A stretch of DNA of 64,000 bases, from contig CAVPZC010000001.1 of NCBI GenBank assembly GCA_963710175.1, forward strand, positions 1,426,001 to 1,490,000, given 5' to 3'. A program made the translations under genes and the position numbers. Position 1 is the stretch's first letter; each line of letters begins with the position of its first letter. The DNA comes from Phormidesmis sp963710175 (lineage in GTDB: Bacteria; Cyanobacteriota; Cyanobacteriia; Phormidesmidales; Phormidesmidaceae). The notes beneath the pieces were generated by a model. That model made no database searches and was not told the origin of the DNA. It was given only the letters and a program-made list of their open reading frames with translations. Positions 42,076 to 49,767 of the stretch are shown here, piece by piece.

Positions 42076-43479
42076 GCACCAACCCCCCCAAACCCCTCTT
42101 AGGGATTGAAACTTCGCTGATTCTATTGAGCCATTACCCCCAACAGAGCACCAACCCCCCCAAACCCCTCTTAGGGATTGAAACGCAGCATCGACTGTGA
42201 TTGGCCTGAGTACCCCCAAGCACCAACCCCCCCAAACCCCTCTTAGGGATTGAAACACTGACAATGTTGCTACCGCCCGCTGCTAGGTAGGGGGCACCAA
42301 CCCCCCCAAACCCCTCTTAGGGATTGAAACTCTGAGCTTCCCAATCTGTCGGGGGTTTACGTCTAGCACCAACCCCCCCAAACCCCTCTTAGGGATTGAA
42401 ACAAAAGCAACCTTCTCCTGGCGCTGCGCCTCTTCAAGCACCAACCCCCCCAAACCCCTCTTAGGGATTGAAACAAGTTCTTGTCCGACCGTTCGGCCCT
42501 TGACTTAAAGCACCAACCCCCCCAAACCCCTCTTAGGGATTGAAACGCCTTCCTTTACGTCTGCCAGCTTTACTAATTCCGCACCAACCCCCCCAAACCC
42601 CTCTTAGGGATTGAAACCACCGGGCATCACCGGCTGCCACAATCGCAGACTGGGCGCACCAATCCCCCCAAACCCCTCTTAGGGATTGAAACTATCAGAT
42701 AGGGGGCCGATGTAGCTCTGAAGATAGCACCAACCCCCCCAAACCCCTCTTAGGGATTGTGAAACAGCCTGCGCTTCTACATTGCGCCGTATAGAGCGCT
42801 CGCACCAACCCCCCCAAACCCCTCTTAGGGATTGAAACCAATAGATATACTTCTTTTCTTCGGCGATAGGCGCACCAACCCCCCCAAACCCCTCTTAGGG
42901 ATTGAAACTTGATGTCTCCATGAATCGGGATTCCGGGGAAGTGCACCAACCCCCCCAAACCCCTCTTAGGGATTGAAACCAATCGCCTTTGCCGCATCTA
43001 TCAGCAGCTTTAGGCACCAACCCCCCCAAACCCCTCTTAGGGATTGAAACATATAGCCGCCACTCTTCCGCCCACTCCGGGAACGCACCAACCCCCCCAA
43101 ACCCCTCTTAGGGATTGAAACCTTGCTGTTCGGCTTGTGAGAGAGTCATAATGCTGCACCAACCCCCCCAAACCCCTCTTAGGGATTGAAACCTTACCTG
43201 AGGCACTAGGGAGCGTAGAAATAGCAGGCACCAACCCCCCCAAACCCCTCTTAGGGATTGAAACTGATCGGTCGATTATTTTGGGTCGTTCTTCGGGGGC
43301 ACCAACCCCCCCAAACCCCTCTTAGGGATTGAAACGAGTCATACGGGCTCGCCAAGATCTGAAAACCTGGCACCAACCCCCCCAAACCCCTCTTAGGGAT
43401 TGAAACCTGCACTCGCAACGCTACCGCCGCCTCTGCGGATGGGCACCAACCCCCCCAAACCCCTCTTAGGGATTGAAAC
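42076..43479 (+). CRISPR. CRISPR array B: 20 repeats, 19 spacers
   Basis: The 37-nt repeats begin GCACCAACCC and end AGGGATTGAAAC, with a CCCT-ctt-AGGG stem. The first is at 42076-42112 and the last at 43443-43479. Spacers are about 33-37 nt and all differ. Variants are a C-to-T change in the repeat at 42656 (GCACCAATCC) and a TG insertion in the repeat at 42727 (GGATTGTGAAAC). The last repeat is not degenerate, unlike in array A. The array lies downstream of cas2 in the same orientation, so it is the cas-adjacent array and probably the more active one for acquisition. Confidence 0.97.
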
Positions 43480-43907
43480 ATTGCAAAGTTGAAAGTGTTG
43501 ACCGTGCGTTTATTGAATGCGTGCCGATACTGCCCGCAGTGAAACGTGGTATAGCCCAGATTGGCTTTGCATTTCAGCCGCGAAACACGAGTCGATTGCC
43601 CGTGAGGGCAGTTCAGAGCCTGAGCAGAAATAGATTAGTAGTTTCCAGCTCAGGATGCCAGAGGGCTGAGCCCCATTTTGGTGACTCAGTCCTGATAGGT
43701 TTTCGAGCTTGCCCACGCTTTTTTGCTTTATGAGAGCGCTATCAGTCTTCTCTCAGCCTCTCTTCACTATTCTTTAAAGGAGGCTTCAGGTTCGTCTCAG
43801 CTTAGCTTTAGGTGAGACTGTCATTCTAATCGCATCAAAGCAATCGGTTTTTGTCTAATAGGCCGCCCGCTACTCAATCAACAGCGTCGCACTAAGGAGA
43901 CTTTGCT
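43480..43907. other. Gap after array B, no gene seen
   Basis: After the last repeat I see no repeat, leader or credible gene. The longest frames (about 68-86 codons) lack ribosome-binding sites and family features. The last 150 bp upstream of the small ORF at 43908 are AT-richer and probably contain its promoter, ending in an AAGGAGA ribosome-binding site. Confidence 0.5.
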
Positions 43908-44039
43908 ATGAAACGTACTGTACTTTCGGCGTTGGCTCTACTAATGACAGCTGTAACACTCGCACCCGCTGTTCAAACGCAGGGTTCGACACCTCAAGAA
44001 CTTGGGAAAAGCGAATGTTTTTTTGTATCTAGAAGATAG
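43908..44039 (+). CDS. Short secreted-peptide ORF, possibly a truncated exported protein
   Basis: This 43-codon ORF has a strong ribosome-binding site (TAAGGAGACTTTGCT-ATG). It begins MKRTVLSALALLMTAVTLAP, a textbook signal peptide (basic start, hydrophobic core), with AVQTQ near the likely cleavage site. Only about 18 residues remain after it (GSTPQELGKSECFFVSRR). It may be a genuine small exported peptide. More likely it is the 5' end of a secreted protein gene that lost its mature part. No family is recognisable. Confidence 0.45.
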   Translation: MKRTVLSALALLMTAVTLAPAVQTQGSTPQELGKSECFFVSRR

Positions 44040-44066
44040 TTATTACCTCCGGCGGATCTAGAGTTA

Positions 44067-46211
44067 ATGATCGATGAGACGGACGGCTTCCGATTGAGTC
44101 CAATGCTATCAAATGTCTGCGTTATTATCCCGGCACTAGATGAAGCTGACACCATTGCTGGGGTGATTGGAGGCTTGCAGAAACAGGGGCTGGCACAGAT
44201 TTGTGTGGTAGATAACGGAAGCTGCGATCGCACGCCCATAATCGCAGCCCAAGCTGGCGCACTCGTGATTTCAGAGCCTCGGCGCGGCTACGGTCAGGCT
44301 TGCTGGAGCGGGCTGAAAACTCCCATGGCGACTGATGCTGAATGGATTTTGTTCTGCGATGGAGATGGCAGCGATGATCTCTCGCAGCTACCCGACCTAC
44401 TGGCATTACGGGCTGAACACGACCTGATTATAGGAAATCGGCGGGGCACTGAGAGAGGAAAGCAGCAGCTCACAACAGTACAAAATTTTGGCAATTGGCT
44501 GGCGACTCGACTGATTTGGCTGGGGTGGGGCGTGAGGTATGAAGACCTGGGGCCGCTGCGGTTAATTCGTAAAAGTGCAGTTGACCGTCTGGCGATGAGC
44601 GATCGCAGCTTTGGCTGGACGGTAGAAATGCAGGCAAAGGCGGCAGGGGCAGATCTCCGAACTTGTGAGATTCCAGTCAACTATCTGCCCAGGCAAGGCG
44701 GTCAGTCTAAAATTGCGGGCACAGTGAAGGGCAGCGTGAAGGCAGGACAGGTAATTTTGACAGCGCTGGCTCAGCTATATTGGCAGAAAGTAAGCCAGAA
44801 GATTTGCCAGAGAGGGGCGCTGGTCAGCCAGTCTGTTCTAGTTCAGCGGAGCTTGCTCTGGCTCAGCACGTTGCTGTTGATTGTGGGCAGCGTATGGGCG
44901 ATGCCCCACGGTGACTTTCTCAACGATTCGACGGCGGTGCCTCTGTTTTGGCGGGGGATAAGCCTGATGAGCGGGGGATTTGTGCTCTCTTGGGTCTTGA
45001 GGAAAGTGACAGGCGGGTGGTTTTGGGTAGGTGCGATCGCACCTCGTCTGGTCTTGCTGGCCATGCATCCCGGTGACGACATTTGGCGCTACCTGTGGGA
45101 AGGCCATATTCAAAACTTCGGCTTCAACCCTTACCTGCTTGCGCCCAGTGCTGAAGTATTGACCCCTCTCCGGCTTGAAACCTGGAGCCAAATTGGCCAT
45201 ATAGACCATGCCGCCATCTATCCACCCGTCGCTCAGCTTGGTTTTCGGCTGCTGGCTGCGATCAGTCCTTCGGTACTGCTGTTTAAGCTGTCGTTTGTGG
45301 CGGCGGACTTAGGTATTTGCGGACTGCTCAGCTATCGATTTGGCTATCGAGCGGCGCTGCTCTATGCCTGGAATCCGCTGGTGATGTACAGCTTCGCAGG
45401 CGGAGGCCATTACGACAGTTGGTTTTTACTGCCGCTGGTGGCCGCCTGGCAAGGAGAACCTTCTAGAGAGCAGTCGGGAAAACCTTCCGAAGATATTTTG
45501 GAAACAATAGAACAGGCTGTTAGCGACTGCAAGCAACCGTGGCGAGCGCGGAAAAGTGCCTTTTTAGTAGGCATCAGCATTGCGGTGAAATGGATGTCGG
45601 TACCGGTGCTGGCCTATTTGGTTTGGCGATACCGGCGCTGGGGTTGGTGCTGGGCAGTTGCCCTGATAGTGGCGGGGCTGCTGCCTTTGTCTTTAGCCAC
45701 ACTACCCTTTTGTCAGTCAGGAAGCTGTTCGGTGCTGCCGGTCACTTCTGACTTTGTCACCTACGGGCGCAGCGCTGCTCTGATTGCGCCGATGGTAGAT
45801 GCCTACTGGCCCAGCAGTTTGCTACAGCTCAACTGGCTGCAACCGAGTTGGGCCGTTCAGGGGCCTGCAAACTGGATATACGCACTGCCGCTGGGCCTGG
45901 TTGTGCTGTGGGGCTTTGCTCGCTGGCGGAGCGTTGGGCAATTTACTGAGCGCTATTTGATGGCGCTAATGCTGCTTGCGCCTATCATCCACGCCTGGTA
46001 CTTTACCTGGCTAGTCCCTTTTTCTGTGGCCAGCCGCAGCTGGGGAACTCGAATGGTGAGCCTGTCAGCGTTTATATATTTTGCCTTGCCTTATCAGTTG
46101 GCGACAGGTGCGGGTGATTGGACGCTCAGCGCGACGCAGCGTTTTTGGCTGTGGGGGCCGTTCGTGCTGGGGTTGGGAATATCTGCCCTGACCTCATCAA
46201 AACACACATAA
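44067..46211 (+). CDS. Fusion of GT2 dolichol-phosphate-mannose-synthase-like domain and polytopic glycosyltransferase
   Basis: This 714-residue protein could also start at the ATG at 44103. Residues about 15-235 form a GT2 domain: VIIPALDEADTIAGVI, VDNGSCDRTP, LFCDGDGSDD (the D-x-D), GNRRGTERGKQQL. It resembles DPM1-like polyprenyl-phosphate sugar synthases. From about 265 on, ten or so membrane helices follow, with GDDIWRYLWEGHIQNFGFNPYLLAP and HIDHAAIYPPVAQLGF, as in GT-C mannosyltransferases. One polypeptide could therefore load a lipid-linked sugar and transfer it across the membrane. It heads a same-strand group of envelope-type genes. Confidence 0.85.
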   Translation: MIDETDGFRLSPMLSNVCVIIPALDEADTIAGVIGGLQKQGLAQICVVDNGSCDRTPIIAAQAGALVISEPRRGYGQACWSGLKTPMATDAEWILFCDGDGSDDLSQLPDLLALRAEHDLIIGNRRGTERGKQQLTTVQNFGNWLATRLIWLGWGVRYEDLGPLRLIRKSAVDRLAMSDRSFGWTVEMQAKAAGADLRTCEIPVNYLPRQGGQSKIAGTVKGSVKAGQVILTALAQLYWQKVSQKICQRGALVSQSVLVQRSLLWLSTLLLIVGSVWAMPHGDFLNDSTAVPLFWRGISLMSGGFVLSWVLRKVTGGWFWVGAIAPRLVLLAMHPGDDIWRYLWEGHIQNFGFNPYLLAPSAEVLTPLRLETWSQIGHIDHAAIYPPVAQLGFRLLAAISPSVLLFKLSFVAADLGICGLLSYRFGYRAALLYAWNPLVMYSFAGGGHYDSWFLLPLVAAWQGEPSREQSGKPSEDILETIEQAVSDCKQPWRARKSAFLVGISIAVKWMSVPVLAYLVWRYRRWGWCWAVALIVAGLLPLSLATLPFCQSGSCSVLPVTSDFVTYGRSAALIAPMVDAYWPSSLLQLNWLQPSWAVQGPANWIYALPLGLVVLWGFARWRSVGQFTERYLMALMLLAPIIHAWYFTWLVPFSVASRSWGTRMVSLSAFIYFALPYQLATGAGDWTLSATQRFWLWGPFVLGLGISALTSSKHT

Positions 46212-46306
46212 TACAGGCAGAACTTATGGCATTCTCAGCGATATTTCAGGCTGAGCCAGTTCCATGAACGTATTGTGTTGACCAGTGCTGGTGTAAGGGT
46301 AAAATA

Positions 46307-47188
46307 ATGGCCATAAAAAAACAGACTTTCCTCATAGCAATAGTACCTGCGCTGCTCGTTGTTGGCGGATTGACGGCGCAGACGCTGCTGAAGAGCGGCG
46401 GTCGTTCGTCAGCGGGGCCAGCGATCGCGCAAGAGGCCGCTGCTAGGGCGGCTGATACTGTCAATATTCCGGCACTGGCCAAAGTGCTGACAGCCTACGT
46501 GGATGAGCAGGGCCTGGTAGACTATCAGCGCTTGCAAAACAATCGCCAGGATCTCGATGCTTTTAATGCTTCTTTGCAGCTAACAGAACCCTCTGTTTAC
46601 GAAAGCTGGAGTCAGGCTGACAAAATTGCGTTTTTAATCAATGCCTATAATTCGCTGACGCTGAAAGCTATCATCGACGAGTCGCCGATTAAAGACAGCA
46701 TTAAAGATATTCCCGGCGTTTGGCGATTTGACCGTCACGGCATTTTGCAAAGTGAACAAACTTTGAACAATATTGAGCACGACATTTTACGGGCTGACTT
46801 TACCGAGCCTCGAATTCATGCGGCGCTGGTATGTGCGGCAGTGAGCTGTCCATATTTGCGTCAAGAACCCTTTACAGGTGAAAACTTAGATGCTCAGCTC
46901 GACGATCAAGTGGAGATATTCCTGAGCCGCCCAGAGGTGCTGACGATTGACCAGGAGAACAATGAGGTAAAAATCTCGCAAATTTTCAATTGGTTTGGTC
47001 AGGACTGGGTGCCCGGATTTAGCCCGGATGAAGGGTTCGCGGGGAGCGAGAATGAGAAGGCCGTGCTAAATTTTATCAGCGACTATTTGGATGAAGATGA
47101 ACGCGCCTACTTGCAGAGCGGGGAGTACACTGTCAGCTACTCAAATTATGACTGGGCTCTGAACCTGCAAACAGATCAACAGCCATAG
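46307..47188 (+). CDS. Exported DUF547 protein
   Basis: The product is 293 residues. An N-terminal signal or anchor (MAIKKQTFLIAIVPALLVVGGLTAQ) is followed by a DUF547 domain, with YQRLQNNRQDLDAFNASL, KIAFLINAYNSLTLKAIID, FDRHGILQSEQTLNNIEHDILR and IHAALVCAAVSCPYLRQEPF. DUF547 proteins are extracytoplasmic; the Cys of CPxL is conserved in the family. The biochemical role is unknown. It lies between the membrane glycosyltransferase and the TIGR04282 gene (5 bp to the latter), so it is probably in the same operon. Confidence 0.88.
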   Translation: MAIKKQTFLIAIVPALLVVGGLTAQTLLKSGGRSSAGPAIAQEAAARAADTVNIPALAKVLTAYVDEQGLVDYQRLQNNRQDLDAFNASLQLTEPSVYESWSQADKIAFLINAYNSLTLKAIIDESPIKDSIKDIPGVWRFDRHGILQSEQTLNNIEHDILRADFTEPRIHAALVCAAVSCPYLRQEPFTGENLDAQLDDQVEIFLSRPEVLTIDQENNEVKISQIFNWFGQDWVPGFSPDEGFAGSENEKAVLNFISDYLDEDERAYLQSGEYTVSYSNYDWALNLQTDQQP

Positions 47189-47192
47189 GCAT

Positions 47193-47816
47193 ATGGATGA
47201 CCATCGTTTGCTGCTATTTGTGCGCTATCCGCAGCCAGGGTACACGAAAACGCGGTTGATATCAGCGCTGGGCGCGGAGGGTGCAGCGCAGCTTCAGCGG
47301 GAAATGGCTGAGCATTTGCTGGGGCGACTGCGCGATTCGAGATGGCAAATGCACGTACATTTTACGGGCGCGGTGCAATCTCAAATGCAAGATTGGCTAG
47401 GTAAAGATCTCATCTATTGCCGCCAGGCAAATGGCGACTTGGGTGCCCGCCTATGGCATGCCTTTCAGCAAGGGTTCTTAGCAGGGGCTGATCGTATCGT
47501 GGCGATAGGTGCAGACTGTCCTAGTCTGAACGCGCAGCATATCTGTCAGGCTTTTCAACGGCTAGAGAGTAAAGATATGGGGCTTGGCCCGGCGCGAGAT
47601 GGCGGATACTACCTGATTGGGTTACGCCGGGGAAACTACCGCTGTCAGTCACTTTTTCAGGGAATAGACTGGAGCACATCGCGAGTACTTCAACAAACGC
47701 AAGCAAAAGCACAGCAGCTAAACCTTTCTCTATTTCAGCTAGAAACGCTGTCAGATATTGATCGCCCTCAAGACCTTGTCATTTGGCAACAGATTCGAGC
47801 TATGAACCAACAATGA
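47193..47816 (+). CDS. TIGR04282/DUF2064 family glycosyltransferase-like protein
   Basis: The product is 207 residues. It starts LLLFVRYPQPGYTKTRLISALG, the F-x-R-x-P-x-x-G-x-x-K-T-R-L signature of this family. VAIGADCPSL (metal-binding GxDxP) and LGPARDGGYYLIGL follow. Homologues are found in arsenosugar-biosynthesis and hopanoid or exopolysaccharide neighbourhoods as nucleotide-sugar-type transferases. No ArsM or ArsS gene is seen here, so an arsenosugar role is not supported in this context. Its stop overlaps the start of the next gene (ATGA). Confidence 0.88.
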   Translation: MDDHRLLLFVRYPQPGYTKTRLISALGAEGAAQLQREMAEHLLGRLRDSRWQMHVHFTGAVQSQMQDWLGKDLIYCRQANGDLGARLWHAFQQGFLAGADRIVAIGADCPSLNAQHICQAFQRLESKDMGLGPARDGGYYLIGLRRGNYRCQSLFQGIDWSTSRVLQQTQAKAQQLNLSLFQLETLSDIDRPQDLVIWQQIRAMNQQ

Positions 47817-49282
47817 TGCCAATAGAGATTGTTCCGGGTTTATACATCAGCATTTTATCTGTCATTTCGCTGTATGGATTCCATAAAGTGTTTATGATCT
47901 GGCGTTTTTACAAGTATCGTCATCAGCCTCGAACCGATCCCTTTAAATCTCTTGCCTTTTCGGAACAGACCTTACCTAAGGTAACCGTACAGCTTCCTAT
48001 TTTTAATGAAATGTATGTAGCAGATCGGCTGTTAGAGGCTGTAGCCCAGCTAAAATATCCGCCCGACCGGCTACAGATTCAGGTGCTAGACGATTCTACC
48101 GACGAGACTCAACAGATTTGCCTGGATAAAGTAACCGAGTTAAAACAGCGTCATATTGACATTGACTATATTTATCGGCCTCATCGCCAAGGTTTTAAGG
48201 CAGGGGCTTTAGCCCATGGTCTTCACTGGGCCTCAGGCGAGCTGGTCATGATTTTTGATGCAGACTTTGTCCCTGCGCCAGATACGCTGCTGAAAATGGT
48301 GGATCACTTTTGCGATCCTACGGTGGGTATGGTGCAGGCCCGATGGGTACATATCAATCGAGAATATTCGCTCCTAACGGAGATTCAGGCATTGATGCTG
48401 GATGGGCATTTTGTGGTTGAGCAGACAGCGCGTGATCAGTCAGGCTGCTTTTTCAACTTTAATGGGACTGCGGGTATCTGGCGAGTGAGCGCGATCGCCG
48501 ATGCGGGCGGTTGGGAACATACCACTGTTACCGAAGATCTAGATCTTTCCTATCGGGTGCAGCTAAGGGGATGGCAATGCCGGTATCTGCCTGATGTTAT
48601 TGTGCCTGCCGAGCTGCCGATGGAGATGAACTCATTTAAAGCGCAACAGTTTCGCTGGGCCAAAGGTGCTAGCCAGGTAGCTAGAAAATTATTGATCACG
48701 GTGTTTCGCGCGAAGGTTCCGCTGTACGTAAAGTGTGAGGCTTTTTTGCATTTGACCAACAACTTCAACTATCTGCTGCTGCTAGTACTGCTATGTCTGC
48801 TGTTACCCTATCAGGTTTATATTTCTCAGCATCAGCTGCGGTATGGGCTGCTCATCTATTTCCCAATCTTTTTAGTTACCACGCTGAACCTTTTGGGGTT
48901 TTACTGGGTCTCCCAACGAGAACAGCAGGTTTTGCTGTCGCCCTGGCAATTTGGCAGACAAGTATTCTTCTTGATGAGTATTGGTATTGGCCTCAGCTTG
49001 AACCAGTCTTTAGCGGTATGCGATGGCTTGCTGAGAGCAGATACAGACTTTATCCGTACGCCTAAACACGGTGTGATCAACAGCTCAGAATCGTGGACGG
49101 CTAAGAAATATCGTGGGGCGAAGACTTGGGTGCTGTGCCTGGAGGTGCTGATGCTGCTGTATCTGATGGCGACAACAGGGTTTGCCATTCACCAGATGCA
49201 TTACTTGTCTCTGCCTTTTTTAGTTATGTTCTTGGCGGGCTATAGTTACGTGCTAGGGTTGGGTCTATTTCAGCGACGGTAG
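47813..49282 (+). CDS. Processive GT2 glycosyltransferase (cellulose synthase-like family)
   Basis: The product is about 489 residues from the ATG at 47813, coupled by ATGA overlap to the previous gene. A longer in-frame start at 47783 adds ten residues inside that gene. An N-terminal helix precedes the GT2 domain, with catalytic motifs VLDDSTDET, FDADFVPAP, TEDLDLSYR and the Q-x-x-R-W acceptor motif as QQFRWAKG. Four C-terminal membrane helices follow. This is the layout of processive beta-glycan synthases such as CsiA/BcsA-like or mannan/glucomannan synthase-like enzymes. The polysaccharide made is unknown. Confidence 0.9.
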   Translation: MMPIEIVPGLYISILSVISLYGFHKVFMIWRFYKYRHQPRTDPFKSLAFSEQTLPKVTVQLPIFNEMYVADRLLEAVAQLKYPPDRLQIQVLDDSTDETQQICLDKVTELKQRHIDIDYIYRPHRQGFKAGALAHGLHWASGELVMIFDADFVPAPDTLLKMVDHFCDPTVGMVQARWVHINREYSLLTEIQALMLDGHFVVEQTARDQSGCFFNFNGTAGIWRVSAIADAGGWEHTTVTEDLDLSYRVQLRGWQCRYLPDVIVPAELPMEMNSFKAQQFRWAKGASQVARKLLITVFRAKVPLYVKCEAFLHLTNNFNYLLLLVLLCLLLPYQVYISQHQLRYGLLIYFPIFLVTTLNLLGFYWVSQREQQVLLSPWQFGRQVFFLMSIGIGLSLNQSLAVCDGLLRADTDFIRTPKHGVINSSESWTAKKYRGAKTWVLCLEVLMLLYLMATTGFAIHQMHYLSLPFLVMFLAGYSYVLGLGLFQRR

Positions 49283-49489
49283 AGATCGCAAAAAGAGCCA
49301 ACGGATGAGTCTACGCGAGATTAAGAGCCTCGTAACTGTAGTGTAAAAGGTATCACACGTCATCGTTTTGCCGGTTGGGTTGGTCAACACTGTCTGAAAA
49401 TACGGCATCCTCAGCCTGGTGAGCACAGGCAAATCGTCTGCTACTATGTAAAGCAATTGCCCAGTGAAACTGTCTAGTTAAATTCGGCT

Positions 49490-49765
49490 ATGACTGATGA
49501 CGAGCTTAGAAAAATAGTCGCTAATATAGCTCAGGCAGCAAATACCGCTGGACTGGCCGAGAGTCAAAGGCTTGACGCTAATACTAAAGGACTGTCTGAG
49601 AGCCGGAGATTGCCCAATACGGCCTTGACGGAAGAGAGTGCATCTGACCGCTTTGCTTTCATAGAAAGAGCAAGAGAGAGCGATCGCCAGCATCTGGCGG
49701 CAGCAGAGTTGATGCAGCAGATGTTTGGTGAGATTCAACATATCAATCAGCGATTGGCAGGTTAA
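49490..49765 (+). CDS. Small hypothetical protein
   Basis: This 91-residue, charged, helical protein has two similar segments (GLAESQRLDANT and GLSESRRLPNTA), suggesting a short internal duplication. It has no membrane segment or known motif. It ends two bases before the TamB-like gene, so it may be co-translated with it. The 49283-49489 gap upstream shows no other gene. Confidence 0.5.
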   Translation: MTDDELRKIVANIAQAANTAGLAESQRLDANTKGLSESRRLPNTALTEESASDRFAFIERARESDRQHLAAAELMQQMFGEIQHINQRLAG

Positions 49766-49767
49766 CT

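Noticed and set aside
42031..43481. Minus-strand ORFs with repeated FQSLRGVWGGWC-type peptides
   Set aside because: They are the reverse translation of the array B repeats, not genes.
44838..45209. Minus-strand ORFs of 79-128 codons inside the fused glycosyltransferase
   Set aside because: They are shadows of a strongly supported plus-strand gene and lack family features.
47193..47816. Arsenosugar biosynthesis role for the TIGR04282 protein
   Set aside because: No arsenite methyltransferase or radical-SAM ArsS gene lies nearby. The neighbours point to glycan synthesis.
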